Assembly (NCBI GenBank): GCA_008933525.1
Contig: WBUV01000150.1
Location: forward strand, 1 to 7,516
DNA: 7,516 bases
Source: Bacteroidales bacterium
Lineage (GTDB): Bacteria; Bacteroidota; Bacteroidia; Bacteroidales; Tenuifilaceae
Reading direction: 5' to 3'
The notes under the pieces were generated by a model. The model was given only the letters and a program-made list of their open reading frames with translations. It made no database searches and was not told the DNA's origin. This document shows, in pieces, positions 1 to 7,126 of this stretch. The position numbers and the translations under genes are program-made. Every line of letters begins with the position of its first letter. Within the stretch, counting starts at the first letter, position 1.

Positions 1-1767
1 CATTTGAGGGTTGGCGCATTTTATATCATTCAAGTCGAAAATATCGATTAATGGGGAATCGATAGTCTCGGTTCCAATTGGCACGATAGATAAGTGGTTT
101 CTGATAATTGCGCATGGTTGCTGATTCATATCCCTGTCTGGTAAATTTGGGTATATTACAGCGTTGCCGCCATTCTCTATATAGTCAACAACGGTTTGTT
201 GGTCAGAGGCATTCATCTCGTCGGTACTGAAAAGCCAAACCTGTTTGTATTTGCTTAATTCATTACCACTGGATTTTGTTAAATCCACCATATCGTAGTC
301 GATATTCAAGATTTGAAGTGCTTTTAGAAGCCCATCGAAGTATGCAGGGCGACGTATTGTGGAGTAGTTAAAGTTTATACTGCTATTTCCTTCCTCGGGA
401 CGTTCCAACTCTGTGGCGTAGTATGGAGGATAAAAAAGTACGCAAACCTCAGCCTTTCGTTCCGAGTTAACAATAATATCCTCGCTATTCTTAATTACTT
501 TGTTCATCCTTTGGAGCAGAGTGAATGCACTGGTTCTTTCGCCATCAACGTTTAAAGGAGTAAACCAGTAGAATGTTTTCCCAGAATAACCTTTTTTATT
601 TGGATTTTTGCCTTGCGAGAACATATAGTAATTCCAACCCACAAGTCCATTTGCAATGCTTGCTTTGTAGAATAGTTCCATTTCGCAGTTGTTGGTTACA
701 ACGTGAAACTCGCGAGAGCCACTTTGGAATTCAGCAGCAAATAGTGGCTTGTTTTTTTGAACAGCTTTAGTAATATCGTTTATAATCCTATCGTCGTGCA
801 TATTTTTGTACGACTGATACTCAGGAATGTGATCTACTCCGAAAAGAATATCGCTTTTTTCTCCAAATAGTTCATCGTACATTGTAATGTTTACTGGGAA
901 TTCGTAGCCGCTTCCGTAAATCCAGCCCGGAAGGTTATGATACATTGGTACCGTAACCCCTTTACTTCGGGCTAGTTTATAGAGTCCTAGTAAATAATCT
1001 GCGTAGTATTTGCGCCAAAAGCAGTGCCAGTCGTAATCGCGGCTTCTGTCACCTTTTGAGGTATATGCTTGTTTTCCATCGGGTGGAAGTAGTATCTCCG
1101 TAAACTTTTGATAAGATGTTCCCCATGAGGAGTTTACATTTCCGATGTTTTTGTATTTTGACTCTATAAACTCTACAAACCTATGGTGTACTTCTTCGTT
1201 ATAATCGGCCTGATGGGCTAACCATGAAAATACCCCGATTTCGTTGCATAGTTGCATCATTATAATTGGGCCACCAGCTGCAATTTCATTCTGACTAATA
1301 ATAGGCATTATCTGATTGTACCATTCAGCAACTTTGCTCTGGTATGCTTTGAAAAATAGGCTAATACCATCGCTATAAACGGATTGACCCTTGCTGTTGT
1401 GCATTCGAATATCGGGTTCGTGTTGGTTTAAGAACCAGTCGGGAAGTCCAGCACCTCGGTATTCGGCCAGAATGAAAGGACCTGGTTTAACTATGCACAT
1501 CAAACCATACTCCTTGCACTTATTAATCCAGCCAATTAGGTTGCGTTCGGGCAATGTTTTCCCAGTAAAGTCAAATAAGCCTTCTTCTGGCTCGTGCCAT
1601 GCCCAGGGAACGTACGAACTAACACAGCTTAGCCCAGCATCTTTGGCCGCTTTCAAATGCTTATCCCAAAGTTTATGGCTAATTCTGAAGTAGTGAATTT
1701 CTCCAGAATTCAAAAAAACTTTTTTATCGTTTAGATAAAAGTTGCTATTCTTTACTGTAAATGTCAT
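1..1767 (-). CDS. GH35-type beta-glycosidase with GH42-like C-terminal domain, partial (C-terminus beyond left edge)
   Basis: The frame gives 589 residues and is still open at base 1. It probably hydrolyses a terminal beta-linked sugar (galactose, glucose or glucosamine) in the cytoplasm, because the start MTFTVKNSNFYLND is no signal peptide. Residues 20-110 are typical of GH35: SGEIHYFRI (21-29), SSYVPWAWHEPEEG (50-63), KPGPFILAEYRGAGLPDW (94-111). GGPIIMMQLCNEIG (165-178) is the GH35 acid/base motif, with Glu176 as the likely acid; the usual ENEYG is changed to CNEIG. The likely nucleophile is Glu346 in AAEFQSGS. The 170-residue gap between the two Glu, and the SSWGTSYQKF segment (213-222), resemble GH42. 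Residues about 436-565 look like the amidotransferase-fold domain of GH42 (IENGGNAVIYP, 530-540). This mix recalls archaeal GlmA, an exo-beta-glucosaminidase. The ATG follows an in-frame TAA (1783-1785) by 15 bases. The gene lies 54 bases after the symporter gene. Family assignment is firm; substrate is unknown. Confidence 0.9.
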   Translation of the reverse strand, partial: MTFTVKNSNFYLNDKKVFLNSGEIHYFRISHKLWDKHLKAAKDAGLSCVSSYVPWAWHEPEEGLFDFTGKTLPERNLIGWINKCKEYGLMCIVKPGPFILAEYRGAGLPDWFLNQHEPDIRMHNSKGQSVYSDGISLFFKAYQSKVAEWYNQIMPIISQNEIAAGGPIIMMQLCNEIGVFSWLAHQADYNEEVHHRFVEFIESKYKNIGNVNSSWGTSYQKFTEILLPPDGKQAYTSKGDRSRDYDWHCFWRKYYADYLLGLYKLARSKGVTVPMYHNLPGWIYGSGYEFPVNITMYDELFGEKSDILFGVDHIPEYQSYKNMHDDRIINDITKAVQKNKPLFAAEFQSGSREFHVVTNNCEMELFYKASIANGLVGWNYYMFSQGKNPNKKGYSGKTFYWFTPLNVDGERTSAFTLLQRMNKVIKNSEDIIVNSERKAEVCVLFYPPYYATELERPEEGNSSINFNYSTIRRPAYFDGLLKALQILNIDYDMVDLTKSSGNELSKYKQVWLFSTDEMNASDQQTVVDYIENGGNAVIYPNLPDRDMNQQPCAIIRNHLSIVPIGTETIDSPLIDIFDLNDIKCANPQM

Positions 1768-1776
1768 TTTTTCTAT

Positions 1777-1780
1777 CTCC
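1777..1780 (-). promoter_or_regulatory. Shine-Dalgarno-like GGAG before the GH35-type gene
   Basis: On the minus strand GGAG lies nine bases before the ATG at 1767. An in-frame TAA just upstream (1783-1785) rules out a longer protein, so this start is well supported. The two other gene starts in the window have A/T-rich leaders without such a motif, so this one may allow independent ribosome loading across the widest gap of the operon (54 bases). The spacing is slightly long and the motif is short, so it could be chance. Confidence 0.45.
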
Positions 1781-1821
1781 GTTTAAATAGTCTGTAAAAT
1801 AATCTCAAACACTAAAAATGG

Positions 1822-3849
1822 TTATGCAGTAATTTGTTCGTTATTGCGATCTTTCAATAGCTGTTTTATTTCTATTGACCTTTTTTCTGTAAGCGAATAC
1901 CTGTAAATGAAAATTAATGAAATAATACTAAGTAGAATAGGAAGTCCAATCTCAATAATTCGCATTAATAGTAGGGTGTAAGGTGGCTGTTCTGTGAGTT
2001 TTGGTAGTTGAGTTTTTACGGTATCAATCTTTAAGGTGAGCTCTTCAAGTGACGAAGAGTTCATGCTTAAAATAGTGTTGTTAATGCTACTCATTTCTTG
2101 AGAAATTGACTCATAATGAGTTTTACTCTGCTTAGCCTCCTTTAGCTTTGACTCAAAGTGGTTTAAAAGATCCAAGGAGTACATTTTTGCCTTCTCAATT
2201 TTTATCACTAACGCTGCGTTAGAGAAATTGATAAATAATGAATCTGATAGTTCAGTGTTCGACTTTATTCCTTGTAACAATTTTATTTCGGAGTTTAATT
2301 CTGTAATAGAATTATCTATAGACTCTGAGATTGACCTTAATTTATTGTCAGGAACAAGTAAACTTCGTTCACCTTCTTTTTTAGTTACTTCTTTGCTTAA
2401 GTATTTACGATATTCATTCGCTTCCTTAAGCGACTCATTCATGTGTTTTTCAATCTCAGGCAGCAATGCATAGTCTTTGCCGCTGGAATGGCTTTGTTTG
2501 CTCCAAAATTGAGTTTGACTTTGTAGTTCGTTGATACTACCCTGTATATGATCGACCTTAATAACCTGAGTCTCGTTGAACATTGTTAGGACTATAAGAG
2601 CACCGGAAACAAAGCTGGCAAATGCGGTACCGAGCTTTATGAACCACCAAAAGATAGAGTAAAAACTACCCTCGGAGCGATAACCAACTTTTAGTTCGTT
2701 CTCATCGCAAATATCACCAACCATCGATGAGCCCAACGTAAAGAAGAACAGCATGCCAGCCGATAAAAGAACCGTGGGTATTACAATGAGATAAGGATGA
2801 TTAGGGTTATAACATAGTATTTTGGAAAATTGAGCCAAAGCCATTAGTCCTATTGCTATAATAAGCGTATTTCTTTTGCCAAGTTTTGGGCTAATCCAGT
2901 TTAACGGAAAAACAGCTAAAACACCTGTTATTGCCCAAATAGTTCCGTTAATTCCAAGTAATGTTGCTCCTGCGGCTTTATCGCCTCCAAACACATAGAA
3001 AATAGGTATGTAGGAGCCCAGTAGTTGTACAAAGTTGAAGCCCATTGCTAGGGTGAAGATAGAAAGTGTAAGGTAAATGAAGTTCTTGTTTGTACCAACC
3101 AACTTCATATCTTTCCAGAAATGAGTTTTTTTGTGTTTGGATGCTTTTGCAAAACCAGGTTCTTTAAGGCTAAAAAACCACCATAAGGAAAGTGGAACTA
3201 ATATTGCTGCAATCATTATTGATACGTACCTCATTCCATCGGCTTCGTTTCCTCCGGTGCCCTTAAATACATCCATATTGGCTAACTTAAAGAGCCAAGG
3301 TGTGCTCATTGCAAAAATATTGCCGAAGAAACTTTTTGCGCTAAAAAGCCTTGTGCGGGCGTGATAATCGGTAGTTGATTCAATGCCAAGTGCACCATGC
3401 GAAATTTCGAAGATGTTTACAGCCGTGAAAAACAGCAACAATGCTACTAAAATGTATACAAGTTGAAAGGCTTGGAAACCGGATTCGCTTGGGAACCACG
3501 CTTGTACTATTTCGCCTTTTGGAATCCACCACATTATAACAAAAAAGAACGCAGTAAGCAATCCTCCAATTAAAAGGTATGGACGGCGGCGCCCCCAGCG
3601 TGTTCTTGTGTTATCTGAAATATGACCAATTATGGGATCGGAAAATGCATCCCATAGTCGAGGTATAATAAGAATAAGACCAAGCCAAAATGCACTCAAA
3701 CCAAGGCTTATATTTCCCATTAAACCAACCAGTATACCTGCAATATTAAAAAGAGCAATAGGGATAATTCCTCCAGTTCCGTATGCCGCAAGTACCGATA
3801 ATGGTAATCGCTCTTTATTCTCTTTTGTTTCTTGATTTATGTTATCCAT
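1822..3849 (-). CDS. GPH/MelB-type sugar:cation symporter (MFS) with a large periplasmic insert
   Basis: This 675-residue inner-membrane protein probably imports a glycoside or disaccharide with Na+ or H+. The GPH signature is clear: RLWDAFSDPIIGHISD (64-79) followed by TRWGRRRPYLLIGG (83-96), then SSMVGDICDENELKVGYRSEG (374-394, key residues GDI-DENE-GYRSEG). Twelve membrane helices can be placed at about 18-43, 48-66, 89-109, 126-147, 170-190, 208-227, 257-287, 292-314, 326-345, 352-374, 396-424 and 624-649. Asp67 and Asp71 sit where MelB has the cation-binding Asp55 and Asp59. By eye, MelB's sugar-binding Asp19 is replaced by Ile31, Asp124 by Glu148 and Trp128 by Gly152, so the sugar is probably not melibiose. 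GPH proteins usually have 450-500 residues; the excess is a hydrophilic, helix-prone insert (about 426-622) between helices 11 and 12. The start lies 10 bases after the preceding stop, suggesting translational coupling. It feeds the cytoplasmic GH35-type enzyme encoded next. Confidence 0.93.
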   Translation of the reverse strand: MDNINQETKENKERLPLSVLAAYGTGGIIPIALFNIAGILVGLMGNISLGLSAFWLGLILIIPRLWDAFSDPIIGHISDNTRTRWGRRRPYLLIGGLLTAFFFVIMWWIPKGEIVQAWFPSESGFQAFQLVYILVALLLFFTAVNIFEISHGALGIESTTDYHARTRLFSAKSFFGNIFAMSTPWLFKLANMDVFKGTGGNEADGMRYVSIMIAAILVPLSLWWFFSLKEPGFAKASKHKKTHFWKDMKLVGTNKNFIYLTLSIFTLAMGFNFVQLLGSYIPIFYVFGGDKAAGATLLGINGTIWAITGVLAVFPLNWISPKLGKRNTLIIAIGLMALAQFSKILCYNPNHPYLIVIPTVLLSAGMLFFFTLGSSMVGDICDENELKVGYRSEGSFYSIFWWFIKLGTAFASFVSGALIVLTMFNETQVIKVDHIQGSINELQSQTQFWSKQSHSSGKDYALLPEIEKHMNESLKEANEYRKYLSKEVTKKEGERSLLVPDNKLRSISESIDNSITELNSEIKLLQGIKSNTELSDSLFINFSNAALVIKIEKAKMYSLDLLNHFESKLKEAKQSKTHYESISQEMSSINNTILSMNSSSLEELTLKIDTVKTQLPKLTEQPPYTLLLMRIIEIGLPILLSIISLIFIYRYSLTEKRSIEIKQLLKDRNNEQITA
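1984..2574 (-). other. Region encoding the coiled-coil-like insert of the symporter (residues about 426-622)
   Basis: This part of the symporter gene encodes a Lys/Glu/Ser/Asn-rich segment with no membrane helix. Hydrophobic residues recur at three- and four-residue spacing, for example IDNSITELNSEIKLLQGI (511-528) and LEELTLKIDTVKTQL (601-615), suggesting helical hairpins or coiled coils. GPH transporters keep both ends in the cytoplasm, so the loop between helices 11 and 12 should face the periplasm. The reading frame runs through it into a normal last helix and the usual YSLTEKR tail (651-657), so it is an insertion, not a frameshift or a C-terminal fusion. Its function is unknown. Confidence 0.75.
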
Positions 3850-3859
3850 TTTTCGATTT

Positions 3860-6800
3860 TTAGTAGGTTATCACTACTTTGGCTGGAATTGATTTTACTT
3901 GGATTTCGCTGTTCGTAAAAGACTCGATGCTTTCTCCATTTATTTTAACCATTGATGGTAGTTTATTCCCGTTAAAGTTTTTAATCTTTATTCCGTTTTC
4001 AGGCAGTTGCAAATTTCCGTAAATGGCAAGCGTATACCTATTGTCGTTTTTTTGAATTGAATACGATACCTCGCCATAGTATGTGGGTAGATTTTCTACG
4101 GACATTCCATTTTCTGAATTAATCCAGTCTGGATAAAGCGCAGCACCAAGAACAAGGGATTTATCTTCTTCATCCTCGTATACAAACATTGTTCTAATGG
4201 CATTAATAAAATCACTGCCAACCCATGTGTGAGGCATATCTCCAATGAATTTTGGTGTACGATAATTGTTCCAAACAACCTCAGCCCAATGATACCAACC
4301 ATGTGGGCGTTGATTATTTAGAAAATAGTCGATTAATTCATGTGCTTTTTCAGGTTCATTGAGCATTATAAAGGACCCAATAATTCTATTTTCGTAAGGT
4401 GTGTAATTTTCCCACTCCAGTTTCCCATCTCTTCTGTTTTTGAAAAATTCGTAGTATTTATCGAAGGTGTTGTAGATTTCAGGTTTTGGCAAATTTGCAA
4501 ACTCGTTACAAGGAGTGAGCGATATGGTTGTGGAAGTTGCATCAAAATCGCCTAGTTCGGCACAACCAGGTATATAGCTGATGTTATGGTTTCTCATTGC
4601 CAAACGTATGGAGTTGTATAGGTTTTGGCTAAAGGTTTCGCGTAGGTTGTTTATGTGTTCGAAATTTTCTTTTTCTCCTAAAATTCGCTGAATTTCTGCA
4701 GCATCTTTAAGCCCTTTTATGGTGAAAAAGTTATCCCAGTAGGAGTGCATTGGTTTTGCGGAATAGCCTTCGTGACTAATGGATTCTGGAACTAGACCAT
4801 ACAATGATCTTATGCTATCGTTGCCATTCTTGTAATAGTCGGTGGACCGTTGGGCAATTAGCGATTCTATATAGTCAACAACTTTTAGTATTTGCCTATT
4901 TTTATCTCGTAAAAATGCAGTATCCTTTGTGAAGTTGAAGTATTCTCTAATGAGATAGATGTATTCGCCGTGACTATCGTTTTCTGGTACAGGGTCTGGT
5001 CCTCTAAAATCGACTACACACGGAACTTTGCCATCCTCAAAAAGGTAAAGGCTATACCAATCAATAAATTCCTTTACTTCTTTTACGATTCCCGATTTTA
5101 GAAGTGCCGAAGATGTTAATGCTCCATCGCGAATCCAACTTCTATCGTAGGAGCGTGAACCGGGCTGAATGCCAGTCTTGTCGCGGTTAATTAAAATGTA
5201 TGCAAGGTTTGCACGGTAAGTTTTTACAATTCTATTGGCCGATTCTGGGAGGTTGAATTTAACATGGTTAATTTCATTTTTCCAGAAGTTTGCCGATGTG
5301 TTAAACCCTGTTTCCATTTCTTTTATCTCATTATCGCTAAAAGTGCTGGTGTGGTTGTGAAAAGGAATGGCTAACAGGATTTGTTTTTCGTCATTGGGAT
5401 TAAGCTGCAGAGAGTATCGGATAGCTCCGTTGGCAAGTCCTGCGGGGTCGAATGCTTGTTTGTTGTTAGTAAGACTATTGTTCCTAATAAAATCAACAAT
5501 GTTTCCTTCATCAAAAGTTGATGCAGTAAATGAGGTGTGATTTTGCGGAGAGAATATAATTTTGTCGTCAACACCAATAGTTTTCGTGTCAATTTCTTTA
5601 ATCTCATTAATCTTTCCAACTCCACCAATAGTGTTTAGGAATTGATAGTAAGGGTTTACTTGGTAAGGACGTATAAGTAGGTAAAGTTCAATATTCTTAG
5701 GTTTTGCAGATTGATTTTTGAACGAGTAGCGAACTAAAAGCACTGAGTTTTTATTTGCTTCGCCTATGGCTGTTATTGCGGTTGTAAATTCTACGTTGCT
5801 AAATTGCCAATTTACTTTTGGTATTACTGATGCTTGGTTCAGATTATCTATACCTTCTAGCGTTTGGCTTGCATTAACATTGCTCCAGTTAAAGAGCGTA
5901 TCGTTTAACTTAACCATTGGTTCAATGGAAAAAGTCGCTTTTTCCACTTCAACCATTCCGTCTTCATTTATAAGGGCTTCCTTTGTGTCGTTGTTTAAGC
6001 CAGTAATAGTCCAGTACGATGCTCCTTTGGAAAAGTAACGAGGATAGTCACCATTCGCTGATTTTTCTGAAATATATGAGATGAAATTGTTTTTGGTATT
6101 GGAACTATTGATGTCTAAGAACTTAATATCGGAAATCCCAACTTTTCCAACTAACTGAATCTTTACAAACTGACATTCTGCCTCGGGTAAACGAATAAAA
6201 CTTTTATTCGATTTGTTGTTTTTTACAGAGTAAGATTTTTCCCAATCTTTACCATTTTCGGAAAGAAGAATGTCGAACGACTTGGGTATAAATCCTTTTA
6301 CCCAGGATATTTCCAAACCACCAAATTCGCGCAGAGTTTTAAAATCGATGGTGATTTCTTCATTTTTGTCTCCTTTACTTAGCCAATATGTATCATAGGA
6401 ATTGTCCAAAGTAAGGTTTGGCGTTTTCTTTTTTGTGAACGACGATGCCGTTGCGCTTGGAGTAGGATAGATGTTCGTTTCTGCGGGTAATGGTCTAAAC
6501 TCGAGACTGTCGAGCCAAATTGTTCCTTTTCCACCAACAAACGAAGCTATAGTGAATTCAATTCTGCTAATACGTTGTAATTTTTGGTTTGAGGTTGGTC
6601 CCCATGCAAAAGAAATATGTCTTTGTTTAATACGAATTTTCTTCCAGTTGGTAGGGAAGGCGTAGTTCTGGTTGTTTTGCCACCAAACATTATTTCCAGT
6701 GCTATCAATAAATTTTATTTCGAAATTGTTTGAAGGTGAAAGCCCTTTAATGTAGAAACTGAACTCGTAGTTTTCAGGTAAATCAATCGATATGAATTTC

Positions 6801-7102
6801 TGAATTCCTCCGTAACCAGTACCTTTGGTAAAATCGTAATCAAATCGAAGCGATTTGCCCTGAATTCCTTTATCAACAGTCAGATTTACATTAACACCAT
6901 CGGATTTAATAAAGTTCCAGTTGGCATTGCTTTCAAAGTTATCGATTAGTTGCGTTTGAGTTTTTCCAATTAAGGGGATGACTATAATGATGGATAATAT
7001 AAATAATGATTTGTATAATAGTGAATTATGTTCATTTTTGCTCCTGTGCTTTGTGGAGCCAATTGAGAAATGTTGGCAAAAAAAAGAATTCATAATTTTC
7101 AT
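3860..7102 (-). CDS. Exported multidomain protein: CIA30/CBM11-like and F5/8 type C-like domains plus six-hairpin glycosidase-like domain
   Basis: This 1080-residue protein is probably an extracytoplasmic glycoside hydrolase; I cannot name its reaction. A hydrophobic core (about 32-46) followed by GKTQTQ (46-51) looks like a signal peptide, though its N-terminal region is unusually long (about 30 residues). Residues 52-205 form a beta-sandwich resembling CIA30/CBM11 domains (DNFES start, TIWLDSLEF end). Residues 210-332 resemble an F5/8 type C (CBM32-like) domain (SATASS, LDNSYDTYWLS, SFDILLSENGKDW). Residues 340-620 look beta-rich, like the super-sandwich before the catalytic barrel in GH15- and GH65-type enzymes. 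Residues 620-985 look like an (alpha/alpha)6 barrel with SYDRSWIRDGAL (651-662), DFRGPDPVPENDSHGEY (698-714), VPESISHEGYSAKPMHSYWD (771-790), PGCAELGDFDATST (845-858), WAEVVW (939-944) and IGDMPHTWVGSDF (953-965). Acidic residues Asp659, Glu773, Glu778 and Glu941 are catalytic candidates only. A small beta domain ends the protein. It starts 24 bases after the PF10091 gene. Met4 (7093) is an alternative start. Confidence 0.85.
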   Translation of the reverse strand: MKIMNSFFCQHFSIGSTKHRSKNEHNSLLYKSLFILSIIIVIPLIGKTQTQLIDNFESNANWNFIKSDGVNVNLTVDKGIQGKSLRFDYDFTKGTGYGGIQKFISIDLPENYEFSFYIKGLSPSNNFEIKFIDSTGNNVWWQNNQNYAFPTNWKKIRIKQRHISFAWGPTSNQKLQRISRIEFTIASFVGGKGTIWLDSLEFRPLPAETNIYPTPSATASSFTKKKTPNLTLDNSYDTYWLSKGDKNEEITIDFKTLREFGGLEISWVKGFIPKSFDILLSENGKDWEKSYSVKNNKSNKSFIRLPEAECQFVKIQLVGKVGISDIKFLDINSSNTKNNFISYISEKSANGDYPRYFSKGASYWTITGLNNDTKEALINEDGMVEVEKATFSIEPMVKLNDTLFNWSNVNASQTLEGIDNLNQASVIPKVNWQFSNVEFTTAITAIGEANKNSVLLVRYSFKNQSAKPKNIELYLLIRPYQVNPYYQFLNTIGGVGKINEIKEIDTKTIGVDDKIIFSPQNHTSFTASTFDEGNIVDFIRNNSLTNNKQAFDPAGLANGAIRYSLQLNPNDEKQILLAIPFHNHTSTFSDNEIKEMETGFNTSANFWKNEINHVKFNLPESANRIVKTYRANLAYILINRDKTGIQPGSRSYDRSWIRDGALTSSALLKSGIVKEVKEFIDWYSLYLFEDGKVPCVVDFRGPDPVPENDSHGEYIYLIREYFNFTKDTAFLRDKNRQILKVVDYIESLIAQRSTDYYKNGNDSIRSLYGLVPESISHEGYSAKPMHSYWDNFFTIKGLKDAAEIQRILGEKENFEHINNLRETFSQNLYNSIRLAMRNHNISYIPGCAELGDFDATSTTISLTPCNEFANLPKPEIYNTFDKYYEFFKNRRDGKLEWENYTPYENRIIGSFIMLNEPEKAHELIDYFLNNQRPHGWYHWAEVVWNNYRTPKFIGDMPHTWVGSDFINAIRTMFVYEDEEDKSLVLGAALYPDWINSENGMSVENLPTYYGEVSYSIQKNDNRYTLAIYGNLQLPENGIKIKNFNGNKLPSMVKINGESIESFTNSEIQVKSIPAKVVITY

Positions 7103-7126
7103 TTTATAAAAGATTGAAAACGAGTA

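Noticed and set aside
1391..1693. Plus-strand open frames inside the GH35-type gene (also 573-770)
   Set aside because: They lie opposite a strongly conserved glycosidase frame, their translations resemble no protein I know, and they have no sign of their own ribosome site or neighbours.
1768..1821. Possible internal promoter or terminator in the 54-base gap before the GH35-type gene
   Set aside because: A TAGTGTTTG string only roughly resembles the Bacteroidetes TAnnTTTG element (one extra base), no partner -33 element is evident, and no stable hairpin followed by T residues is visible.
2228..3835. Plus-strand open frames opposite the symporter gene (2228-2473, 3131-3364, 3632-3835)
   Set aside because: They are antisense to clear membrane helices, motifs and the insert; composition follows from the opposite strand.
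1822..3849. Symporter length explained by a frameshift or a fusion of two genes
   Set aside because: The frame is uninterrupted, and the normal twelfth helix and the YSLTEKR tail follow the extra segment, so it is an internal insertion.
4096..6665. Short frames on both strands inside the 1080-residue gene (for example 4096-4302 and 5371-5628 minus, 5766-6038 plus)
   Set aside because: All lie within one long uninterrupted frame with domain motifs throughout; none has a recognisable product.
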